This document shows, in pieces, positions 9,516-16,797 of a DNA stretch of 32,529 bases; the first letter of the stretch is position 1, and every line of letters starts with the position of its first letter. This DNA is from Bacteroidales bacterium (GTDB taxonomy: Bacteria > Bacteroidota > Bacteroidia > Bacteroidales > VadinHA17). The stretch covers positions 1-32,529 of the forward strand of contig PLLO01000009.1 of assembly GCA_003142255.1 (NCBI GenBank). The letters are read 5' to 3'. A program made the position numbers and the translations under genes. The notes below the pieces were generated by a model. It saw only the letters and a program-made list of their open reading frames with translations, was not told where the DNA came from and made no database searches.

Positions 9516-10534
9516 TCATTTTGAAGTTTTTGTCCAGAAAGATCTGATGATCCCGGTCACCTTTTCTGTCTCGATCAGGAAGCCGTCGTGGCCATAAAAA
9601 GAATCCATTTCAACATATTCAGCCTTTTTTGCATGGCTTGCAATGAATTTCTGATCATCGGTAGGGAAAAGCATATCCGACTTTATCCCGACGCATATGA
9701 CATCGGCTTTGATGCTATTGAGGGCTTTCGTCACGCCGCCTCTTCCCCTGCCGAGATTATGAGTATCAGAAAGGTTTGTGAGGCACCAGTACGAGTATGG
9801 GTTGAATCTGCTTACCAGCTTATCGCCCTGGTATGCCTGGTATGATGAAGCTTTAAAAGAAAAGAGTTTCTCATCGTCATCCTCTTTCTGCGTCTGATTA
9901 TATGCGTTCATTGTCCTGTAGCTTATGAGAGCGATCGATCTTGCAGCTTTCAGTCCTTTTTTACCGCCGTCGGGTTCACCTGCGACAAATGTCTGGTCGG
10001 CTTCCATTGCAAGGCGCATCGATTCGCTAAAGGCGAGTGCCCAGGGAGTTTGTTTCGCTCCCGAAGCCAGCACCACGAGCCGTTCGATAAGATCAGGGAA
10101 CATGATGCTATATTCAAGTGCCTGGTAACCGCCGATGGAAGCGCCGATAATGGTATGAATCTTTTTTATTGCGAGATGTTTCCGAAGTATCTCATGGGCA
10201 TTTACCAAGTCGCGTATGGTGATGAACGGAAAATCGCGAAGCCACGGCTTCCCTGTTAATTTATTAACAGTAGCCGGACCGGTGGTTCCGTAGCATCCGC
10301 CGAGCACGTTGGCGCAGACGATGAAATACTTATCAGGGTCGAAGAGCAGTCCGCTCCCCACCATTCCCGGCCACCACGATTCCACATCGGAATTGGCGGT
10401 AAGGGCATGGCATATCCAGATTACATTATCTCCATCGCTGTTCAGCTTTCCCCAGGTATTATAGGCAATCTCAATTTCCGGCAGCTCAGCTCCGGTCTCA
10501 GTTATAAAGGGGTGATTATATTTCAGTGTCTCCA

Positions 10535-10535
<1 letters not shown>
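9516..10535 (-). CDS. metX: Homoserine O-acetyltransferase MetX
   Basis: MetX activates homoserine by acylation, using acetyl-CoA in most family members, to give the substrate of MetY. It is an alpha/beta-hydrolase of 339 residues. The nucleophile elbow GASIGGYQ has S132; the acid lies in VGIKSDMLFPTDDQ and the catalytic His in YGHDGFLIE near the C-terminus. The ATG overlaps the metY stop by one base (TGATG), so translation is probably coupled. Some MetX proteins use succinyl-CoA, and the sequence alone does not fully exclude that; the adjacent metY supports the acetyl form. Confidence 0.93.
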
Positions 10536-11946
<1,411 letters not shown>

Positions 11947-12015
11947 TTAGCGGCGCATGTCCATAGGCATGTGCAGCATGGTCAGGTTTTTTCGGTTGAG
12001 ATGAAATGACTTCAT
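11947..12015 (-). CDS. Methionine-rich leader peptide (22 codons)
   Basis: An ATG at 12015-12013, 15 nt after the SAM-I aptamer, opens a 22-codon frame that ends in TAA at 11949-11947. The tail reads MLHMPMDMRR, so four of the last ten residues are Met (codons at 11979, 11970, 11964 and 11958), and there is a fifth at the start. The Met-codon stretch itself can fold as GCACATG...CATGCGC, which translating ribosomes would open. Position and composition are those of an attenuation leader peptide that senses charged Met-tRNA. I know of no named family for it. Chance remains possible in so short a frame, and conservation in relatives is the test. Confidence 0.6.
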   Translation of the reverse strand: MKSFHLNRKNLTMLHMPMDMRR

Positions 12016-12030
12016 TGTTTCCGTGTTTTA

Positions 12031-12150
12031 TTTTTATCATCTCCCGGCTTTTCCGGGATTAGGTTTTGGCACCTTTTTCCGTCCGTCAATTGACGGAATG
12101 GTTGCCAGGGTTTCGCAGAGCCTAATCTCTCCGCCCTTCTTAATAAAAAC
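12031..12150 (-). promoter_or_regulatory. SAM-I (S-box) riboswitch, met operon leader
   Basis: Read on the minus strand, the element has every S-box landmark in order: P1 strand TTTTTATTAAGAAGG, then GCGGAGAGATTAGGCTC, GCGAAACCCTGGCAACC, a P3 hairpin TTCCGTC/GACGGACGGAA, AAGGTGCCAAAACC, a P4 hairpin CCCGGAAAAGCCGGG, and the closing P1 strand GATGATAAAAA. It binds SAM and normally lowers expression of methionine genes. It lies between the promoter and metY. No terminator with a T tract follows, so the readout is probably translational, acting first on the leader ORF that begins 15 nt later. Confidence 0.95.
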
Positions 12151-12190
12151 CAAACACCCTTGAAAGGAAGGAATATTTGATTTGTGGAGA

Positions 12191-12221
12191 CAAATATATA
12201 AAGGATTTTGAGAAATGCAAA
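12191..12221 (-). promoter_or_regulatory. Promoter of the metY-metX-hom-metH-metF operon
   Basis: On the minus strand, TTTG at 12221-12218, a 19-nt spacer, and TATATTTG at 12198-12191: an exact match to the Bacteroidota promoter TTTG-N19..21-TAnnTTTG. Transcription would begin near 12184, about 35 nt before the SAM-I aptamer, which is the expected arrangement. Confidence 0.7.
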
Positions 12222-12474
12222 AAAAATAGCCCCCAAAACCCCTTGTTTTACCCCCCACCCCCCCTGAAGGGGGGCTTAACTCCGTAGTACTATAAGGAGT
12301 AGTGATAAAGCCCCCTTTAGGGGGCAGGCTATGCGACAGCATAGCCGGGGGCTAACATAGGAGGACAGAGATGCCAGGTTTTGCTTTCAGCCCCCAAACC
12401 CCCTAAAGGGGGCTTGTTTTAATAGAAAGAGAAAATTTCATATATTTATAATTCAGCTGCATATTAAGTTTTCT
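12222..12474. other. Repeat-filled gap between the met promoter and the first DUF559 gene
   Basis: No gene is visible. It carries a composite repeat (12258-12352) and the left 27-bp inverted repeat of the DUF559 unit (12389-12415). The remaining 59 nt before the DUF559 start are AT-rich without a convincing promoter. Confidence 0.7.
12258..12352 (+). repeat. Composite palindromic repeat, copy A
   Basis: A C6TGAAG6 palindrome, a spacer containing TCCGTAGTACTATAAGGAG, a second palindrome CCCCCTTTAGGGGG, and a further hairpin GGCTATGC-GACA-GCATAGCC ending in GGGGGCT. The core of about 65 bp is nearly identical to the reverse complement of 16693-16769, so the pair forms an inverted repeat around cysS, ispG and both DUF559 genes. 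Confidence 0.75.
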
Positions 12475-12884
12475 ATGAAAAGAAGAGTGATTGAACGTCA
12501 TATGTTTTATGGTGCTAAAAAAGGAATTTTTTTAAAAGCGATTTCACTTAGGAATAACATGACAGAAGCTGAAGAATTATTATGGGAAGAACTTAAGAAC
12601 AAAGAAATATTTAAAGACAGATGGAAACGGCAACATCCTATCGATATTTTTATTGTTGATTTTTATTGTCATAAACATAAGCTGGTAGTAGAAGTCGATG
12701 GTGAAATACATTTACAGGAAGAGGTTAAGGAACATGATAATGGGAGAGAACATGACATTACAAAGCTTGGCATCAAAATATTAAGATTCACCAATAAAGA
12801 AATCTTCGAAGAAATTGAATCTGTTAAATCAATAATCCTTCAGGAAATTAATTCTTAAAGCCCCCTTTAGGGGGTTTGGGGGCT
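12389..12884 (+). mobile_element. Candidate DUF559 mobile unit with 27-bp terminal inverted repeats
   Basis: A perfect 27-bp inverted repeat (12389-12415 and 12858-12884) encloses the small nuclease gene 12475-12858. Each repeat is a CCCCCTTTAGGGGG palindrome, TTT, then GGGGGCT. The stop codon of the gene touches the right repeat. The unit is 496 bp, AT-rich inside with GC-rich ends, and unlike its GC-richer neighbours. The arrangement is what a minimal mobile element would look like, but no insertion-site duplication was identified, so mobility is inferred. Confidence 0.5.
12475..12858 (+). CDS. DUF559 (Vsr-like) endonuclease-fold protein A
   Basis: 127 residues with the DUF559 pattern: LRNNMTEAEELLWEEL, then RWKRQHPIDIFIVDFYC, then KLVVEVDGEIH. 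The D of VDFYC and the E-x-D of VEVDG match the catalytic positions of the PD-(D/E)XK nuclease fold related to the Vsr mismatch endonuclease. No biochemical function is established for the family. The coding sequence is AT-rich beside the met and cysS genes, which suggests transfer. It lies between perfect 27-bp inverted repeats and its last 18 or so bases are part of a tandemly amplified unit downstream. A second, diverged family member is 1.8 kb away (14643). The ATG at 12475 is the first in frame; a later Met is possible but would lose part of the N-terminus. Confidence 0.8.
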   Translation: MKRRVIERHMFYGAKKGIFLKAISLRNNMTEAEELLWEELKNKEIFKDRWKRQHPIDIFIVDFYCHKHKLVVEVDGEIHLQEEVKEHDNGREHDITKLGIKILRFTNKEIFEEIESVKSIILQEINS

Positions 12885-13011
12885 AAAACGACTAAAGATT
12901 CTCAGGTAAATTAATTCTTAAAGCCCCCTTCAGGGGGTTTGGGGGCTGAAAACGGCTAAGGATTCTAAGGTAAATTAATTTTTAAAGCCCCCTTCAGGGG
13001 GTTTGGGGGCT
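12841..13011 (+). repeat. Three tandem 62-64-bp repeats after DUF559 A
   Basis: Units begin at 12841, 12903 and 12967. Each contains the AAATTAATT-TTAAAG segment that ends the DUF559 gene, then the 27-bp palindrome-plus-G-tract element (12858-12884, 12921-12947, 12985-13011), then GGCTnAAAAC and CTAA-GATTCT. Copies 2 and 3 have one T-to-C change in the palindrome. Unit 1 overlaps the 3' end of the gene, so the array seems to have grown from it. Confidence 0.85.
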
Positions 13012-13032
13012 GAAAACTATTAGTTACTTTTG
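13002..13032 (+). promoter_or_regulatory. cysS promoter with its -33 box inside a repeat
   Basis: TTTG at 13002-13005, a 19-nt spacer, and TACTTTTG at 13025-13032 make a complete Bacteroidota promoter. The TTTG lies within the AGGGGGTTTGGGGGCT part of the third tandem repeat. Transcription would start near 13039, placing the first usable cysS start at ATG 13051. Confidence 0.65.
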
Positions 13033-13050
13033 TCTAATAAACAACAGCTC

Positions 13051-14520
13051 ATGGATAATAACTTCACCATCTATAACAGCCTATCCCGCAAAAAGGAACT
13101 CTTCAAGCCACTGCATGCGCCATTTGTAGGAATGTATGTCTGCGGCCCGACGGTTTACAGCCATCCTCACCTGGGCCATGCCCGTCCCGCAGTGATATTT
13201 GACATGCTGTTTCGTTACCTTACATATCTTGAGTACAAAGTCCGGTATGTGAGAAACATCACCGATGTGGGTCACCTCGAGAATGATGCCGATGAGGGAG
13301 AGGACAAGATAGAAAAGAAGGCAAGGCTAGAGCATCTGGAGCCGATGGAAGTGGTTCAGAAGTACCTGAACAGCTTCCTGAAAAACATGCAGGACCTTAA
13401 TACCCTTCACCCCTCAATAGAACCAAGGGCCTCGGGACATATCATCGAGCAAATTGAACTCATCAAAGAGATCCTTGAAAAGGGGTATGCTTATGAAATA
13501 AACGGTTCGGTCTATTTTGATGTCCTGAAATACAGCAAAAAATATAATTACGGCAAGCTCTCGGGAAGGGTCCTCGAGGATCTCCAGGCCAATACCCGCA
13601 CCCTCGACGGGCAGGATGAAAAAAAGAACCCGTTCGACTTTGCGCTCTGGAAAAAAGCAACGCCTGAGCATTTAATGAGATGGCCCTCACCATGGAGCGT
13701 GGGATTCCCGGGATGGCACCTCGAATGCTCTGCCATGAGCACAAAATACCTGGGAGACGTTTTCGACATACACGGAGGCGGAATGGACCTCCAGTTCCCT
13801 CATCATGAGTGCGAGATAGCTCAGTCGACAGCTGCAAAAGGAAATGAGCCGGTGAAGTACTGGATGCATAACAACATGATAACCATCGACGGGCAGAAGA
13901 TGGCCCGGTCGCTTGGTAACTTCATAACTCTCGACCAGATCTTTACCGGCGACCACCCTCTGCTGCTGCAGGCCTACACACCGATGACAATAAGGTTTTT
14001 TCTGCTCCAGGCACATTACCGCAGCACCGTAGACTTCTCCAACGAAGCCCTCCAGGCAGCGGAGAAAGGACTGCAGAAGCTTCTGAAAGCCATTGAGACT
14101 CTAAAGAAACTAAAGCCTTCACTGACATCGACGGTTGATGTCCCGGCTCTCTGGAAAAAGTGTCATGAAGCCATGGATGATGACCTGAACAGCCCGATCC
14201 TTCTTTCTCATCTCTTCGAAGGCGTGAAATATATAAACTCGGCAAATGACGGTACCGAAAAGCTTACCGCTGCCGATATTGAATTGCTGAAGAAGCTCTT
14301 TAACATTTTTGTTTTTGATATCCTGGGACTAAAAGTAGAAAATGATAATTCTTATGACGACGAATTTATAAATAGTGTTATTGATGCAAGTGTGAAGATT
14401 CGTACAATTATTAAAAATAATAAAGACTGGAGTACATCAGATTTAATAAGACAAGAATTAAATAAAATAGGTATTAAAATAAAAGATAAAAAGGAAGGCG
14501 GAGAATGGGAACTTGAGTAA
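13051..14520 (+). CDS. cysS: Cysteinyl-tRNA synthetase CysS
   Basis: CysS charges tRNA-Cys with cysteine. It is a class I synthetase of 489 residues with the HIGH-type motif HLGH at 40-43, the KMSKS-type motif KMARS at 283-287, and the zinc ligands C31 (YVCGPTV), the Cys of WHLECSAM, and the His/Glu of [10 protein letters not shown] longer reading from TTG at 13030 would start inside the -7 box of the promoter, so ATG 13051 is chosen. From about 14335 to the stop the codons turn strongly AT-rich, unlike the body of the gene, and a DUF559 gene follows. The C-terminal tail still reads as a plausible CysS end (EGGEWELE). Confidence 0.95.
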   Translation: MDNNFTIYNSLSRKKELFKPLHAPFVGMYVCGPTVYSHPHLGHARPAVIFDMLFRYLTYLEYKVRYVRNITDVGHLENDADEGEDKIEKKARLEHLEPMEVVQKYLNSFLKNMQDLNTLHPSIEPRASGHIIEQIELIKEILEKGYAYEINGSVYFDVLKYSKKYNYGKLSGRVLEDLQANTRTLDGQDEKKNPFDFALWKKATPEHLMRWPSPWSVGFPGWHLECSAMSTKYLGDVFDIHGGGMDLQFPHHECEIAQSTAAKGNEPVKYWMHNNMITIDGQKMARSLGNFITLDQIFTGDHPLLLQAYTPMTIRFFLLQAHYRSTVDFSNEALQAAEKGLQKLLKAIETLKKLKPSLTSTVDVPALWKKCHEAMDDDLNSPILLSHLFEGVKYINSANDGTEKLTAADIELLKKLFNIFVFDILGLKVENDNSYDDEFINSVIDASVKIRTIIKNNKDWSTSDLIRQELNKIGIKIKDKKEGGEWELE

Positions 14521-14583
14521 AAGATTTTTTACACACGTTGGAATCTTACGTACAATTCAAGAACGGATATGCAAAGTGGGCAA

Positions 14584-14617
14584 ATCCCCCTATAATCCCC
14601 CCAGCGGGGGGATAAAG
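14584..14617. repeat. Left flanking repeat of DUF559 B
   Basis: ATCCCCCTATAATCCCCCC-AGC-GGGGGGATAAAG: a C6/G6 palindrome plus a further C5 tract. In reverse complement it aligns imperfectly with 15001-15030, so the pair behaves as degenerate inverted repeats around the second DUF559 gene. Confidence 0.6.
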
Positions 14618-14642
14618 GACTATATATTAATATTTTAATGGA

Positions 14643-15041
14643 ATGGCCAGAGTCATAAATAAAGATTTGAAAAAAAGGGCTGTTGAATTGAGGAACAATA
14701 TGACGAAGGCTGAAATCATACTTTGGTCAAGGTTACGAATGAGGCAGGTTGCGGGATTGAAATTCAGGAGACAACAACCAATATTTGACTATATAGTTGA
14801 TTTCTATTGTCAAGAAATAAAACTCGTAATTGAAGTTGACGGTGAAATTCATACTCTCCCAGAACAAAGAAAATCTGACATGCTTAGGAATAAGATATTG
14901 ACCATAAATGGTTACAATGTCATTCATTTTAGTAATCATGAAATAGAAACTAATTTAGATTCTGTAATCAAAAAAATAAAATCTATTATTGCCTGTCTTT
15001 TATCCCCCTGCCAGGGCGACCACCGGGAGTCATCCAAATGA
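14643..15041 (+). CDS. DUF559 (Vsr-like) endonuclease-fold protein B
   Basis: 132 residues with the same pattern as protein A: LRNNMTKAEIILWSRLR, LKFRRQQPIFDYIVDFYC, and KLVIEVDGEIH, again with the D...ExD positions of a PD-(D/E)XK nuclease. It is clearly a diverged paralogue, not a recent copy. The last residues, LLSPCQGDHRES, are encoded by a palindromic repeat (15001-15030). The stop overlaps the ispG ATG (ATGA), so ispG translation may be coupled to it. Codon use is AT-rich. It is placed between cysS and ispG, flanked on both sides by repeats of the C5/G5-plus-G-tract design. Biochemical function is unknown. Confidence 0.8.
   Translation: MARVINKDLKKRAVELRNNMTKAEIILWSRLRMRQVAGLKFRRQQPIFDYIVDFYCQEIKLVIEVDGEIHTLPEQRKSDMLRNKILTINGYNVIHFSNHEIETNLDSVIKKIKSIIACLLSPCQGDHRESSK
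15001..15030 (+). repeat. Right flanking repeat of DUF559 B, within its C-terminal codons
   Basis: TATCCCCCTGCCAGGGCGAC followed by CACCGGGAGT; translated as LSPCQGDHRES. It is a worn version of the repeat at 15067-15097, 66 nt downstream in the same reading phase relative to its own gene. Confidence 0.65.
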
Positions 15042-16618
15042 AAAACAATCTTAAAAATATAAATCTGTCCCCCTCTCAGGGGGACCATAGGGGGTTCTAC
15101 AGGTCTGCAGTAATCTTAATAGGGTCCATCCCTCTTGGTGGTAGCAATCCTATTCGTTTACAGTCGATGACGAACACAGACACGCTCGACACAAAAGCTT
15201 CGGTTGCCCAGTGCATAAGAATCATTGAAGCCGGGGCCGATTATGTACGTTTAACAGCACAGGGAGTCAGGGAGGCAGAGAACCTTGCGAGTATTAAAAA
15301 GGAACTTCGGAAAGCAGGCTTCAATAATCCCCTTATTGCAGATATCCACTTCAACCCTGCCGCTGCCGAGAGTGCAGCCAGCATTGTAGAAAAAGTAAGG
15401 ATCAATCCAGGGAATTACGCTGATAAAAGAGCAGCATTCATAAAAAGTGAATTTACTGAAAAAGAATATGGCGAAGAGCTGGAACGAATTCATGAAAGGC
15501 TTCTTCCTCTTATCAATATCTGCAGGGAGAACAAAACAGTTATTCGTGTCGGCATCAACCACGGATCACTTTCCGACCGCATCATGACCCGTTACGGGAA
15601 CACCCCGAAAGGGATGGTGATGTCGGCAATGGAGTTTATAAAGATCTTCCTCACCGAGAATTTCACCGATCTGGTACTCTCAATGAAGTCATCCGATACC
15701 GGAGTCGTAATTGAATCGAACAGGCTCCTGGTTGATATGATGCTGGCCGAAGGGGTAGCTTTCCCTATTCATCTTGGTGTTACCGAAGCCGGCGAAGGGG
15801 AGGACGGGAGAGTACGATCAGCCGCAGGAATAGGCGCGCTGCTGTCGGAGGGCATCGGCGATACCATTCGCGTTTCATTATCGGAGGATCCCGAGCTCGA
15901 GATACCAGTGGCCACAGAGATTGTTCGCTTTACCTTCGGAACGACAGGACGATTGGCAAACCCTGCCGGTAAGCTGGAATATAAATCAAGGAAGGAACTT
16001 TATCGCCCGGAGGTGCTTGCCGATGAAAACGGGATCATTACTGATGAATCGGGCAAACCATTCAAGGGTAAAATGATAACATTCAGCCCGGGAGAACAGG
16101 TTGTGCTTCCGTCCGGTGAAAAAGAAAAAATAATTCTTAACCCGGTCTTTAATGAAGACGATCCGGTAAAACTTGCAATTGATGCGGCAGCTCTTCTTGG
16201 AAAATATTTCATATTAAAACAGGCTGACGGCATCTGTATTTCCAACAGGGGGAAAGTTCAGGGCACTAAGCTGAAGGAGCTCTCGTTTTCGATACTCCAG
16301 GCAACTGAAGCCAGGATCACCAGGACGAGATATATCTCATGTCCCACATGCGGACGCACAAAGTTCGACCTGCCGGAGGCTGTCAAAAAAGTAAAGGAAG
16401 CTACCGGGCACCTGACCGGGCTGAAGATAGCTATCATGGGTTGCATTGTTAACGGTCCTGGAGAGATGGCAGGCGCAGATTACGGTTATGTTGGCGCCGG
16501 GGAGGGTAAAGTTCATATTTACAGGGGTACGGTACCTGTTCTTAAAAACGTTCCTGTGGAAAAAGCCGTCGGGGAGCTATTAAAACTAATTGAATCAGAC
16601 CCCCATCCCGTTCCTTAA
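15038..16618 (+). CDS. ispG: 4-hydroxy-3-methylbut-2-enyl diphosphate synthase IspG
   Basis: IspG (GcpE) reduces methylerythritol cyclodiphosphate to HMBPP in the non-mevalonate isoprenoid pathway. The TIM-barrel part starts at IGSIPLGGSNPIRLQSMTNTDT. The C-terminal [4Fe-4S] domain has C435 and C438 (SCPTC), C469 and E476 (GCIVNGPGE). At 526 residues it is longer than E. coli IspG (372) but shorter than the roughly 600-residue Bacteroidota forms, consistent with a reduced middle insertion. Residues 10-19 (LSPSQGDHRG) are translated from a palindromic repeat, and the end PHPVP comes from another hairpin repeat. No start codon lies between that repeat and the conserved core, so the repeat must be translated. 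The ATG overlaps the DUF559 B stop. Confidence 0.94.
   Translation: MKNNLKNINLSPSQGDHRGFYRSAVILIGSIPLGGSNPIRLQSMTNTDTLDTKASVAQCIRIIEAGADYVRLTAQGVREAENLASIKKELRKAGFNNPLIADIHFNPAAAESAASIVEKVRINPGNYADKRAAFIKSEFTEKEYGEELERIHERLLPLINICRENKTVIRVGINHGSLSDRIMTRYGNTPKGMVMSAMEFIKIFLTENFTDLVLSMKSSDTGVVIESNRLLVDMMLAEGVAFPIHLGVTEAGEGEDGRVRSAAGIGALLSEGIGDTIRVSLSEDPELEIPVATEIVRFTFGTTGRLANPAGKLEYKSRKELYRPEVLADENGIITDESGKPFKGKMITFSPGEQVVLPSGEKEKIILNPVFNEDDPVKLAIDAAALLGKYFILKQADGICISNRGKVQGTKLKELSFSILQATEARITRTRYISCPTCGRTKFDLPEAVKKVKEATGHLTGLKIAIMGCIVNGPGEMAGADYGYVGAGEGKVHIYRGTVPVLKNVPVEKAVGELLKLIESDPHPVP
15067..15097 (+). repeat. Repeat inside the 5' coding end of ispG
   Basis: GTCCCCCTCTCAGGGGGACC then ATAGGGGGTTC: a C5/G5 palindrome plus a second G5 tract, the same design as the DUF559 A repeats and the same sequence type as 15001-15030. 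It is read in frame as LSPSQGDHRG. Confidence 0.75.
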
Positions 16619-16629
16619 AGCGGAACGGG
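16607..16629. repeat. Hairpin spanning the ispG stop codon
   Basis: CCCGTTCC (16607-16614), loop TTAAAGC containing the TAA stop, then GGAACGGG (16622-16629). The last ispG codons are made of this palindrome. It may help end transcription, but no T tract follows. Confidence 0.55.
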
Positions 16630-16692
16630 ATTGCCCCCTTGGGCTGTCTGCCGGGCTTTTGTCAGCCCCCGTCCCCCGCTCCGCGGTGTCCT

Positions 16693-16769
16693 GCCCCCTG
16701 AAGGGGGCTTAAACACTACTCCTTATAGAACTACGGATTTAAGCCCCCCTTTAGGGGGGATGGGGGGCT
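16693..16769 (-). repeat. Composite palindromic repeat, copy B (inverted relative to copy A)
   Basis: GCCCCCTGAAGGGGGC, a spacer with ACTACTCCTTATAGAACTACG, then GCCCCCCTTTAGGGGGGATG and GGGGGGCT. In reverse complement its core is almost identical to 12258-12352. It fills the gap between the convergent ispG and rnr genes and may serve as a terminator for both. Confidence 0.75.
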
Positions 16770-16797
16770 ATCTTTCAGGAGGGGATGGGGGGTCAAT

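Noticed and set aside
12037-12342. Open frames of 74 and 101 codons on the minus strand over the met leader
   Set aside because: They run through the promoter, the S-box riboswitch and palindromic repeats; the products are translated repeats without a fold.
12841-13011. Short CRISPR array
   Set aside because: Whole 62-64-bp units are repeated, including what would be spacers, and no cas gene is present. It is a tandem duplication.
13030-13050. TTG start adding seven residues to CysS
   Set aside because: It lies inside the -7 box TACTTTTG, and the conserved N-terminus starts after ATG 13051.
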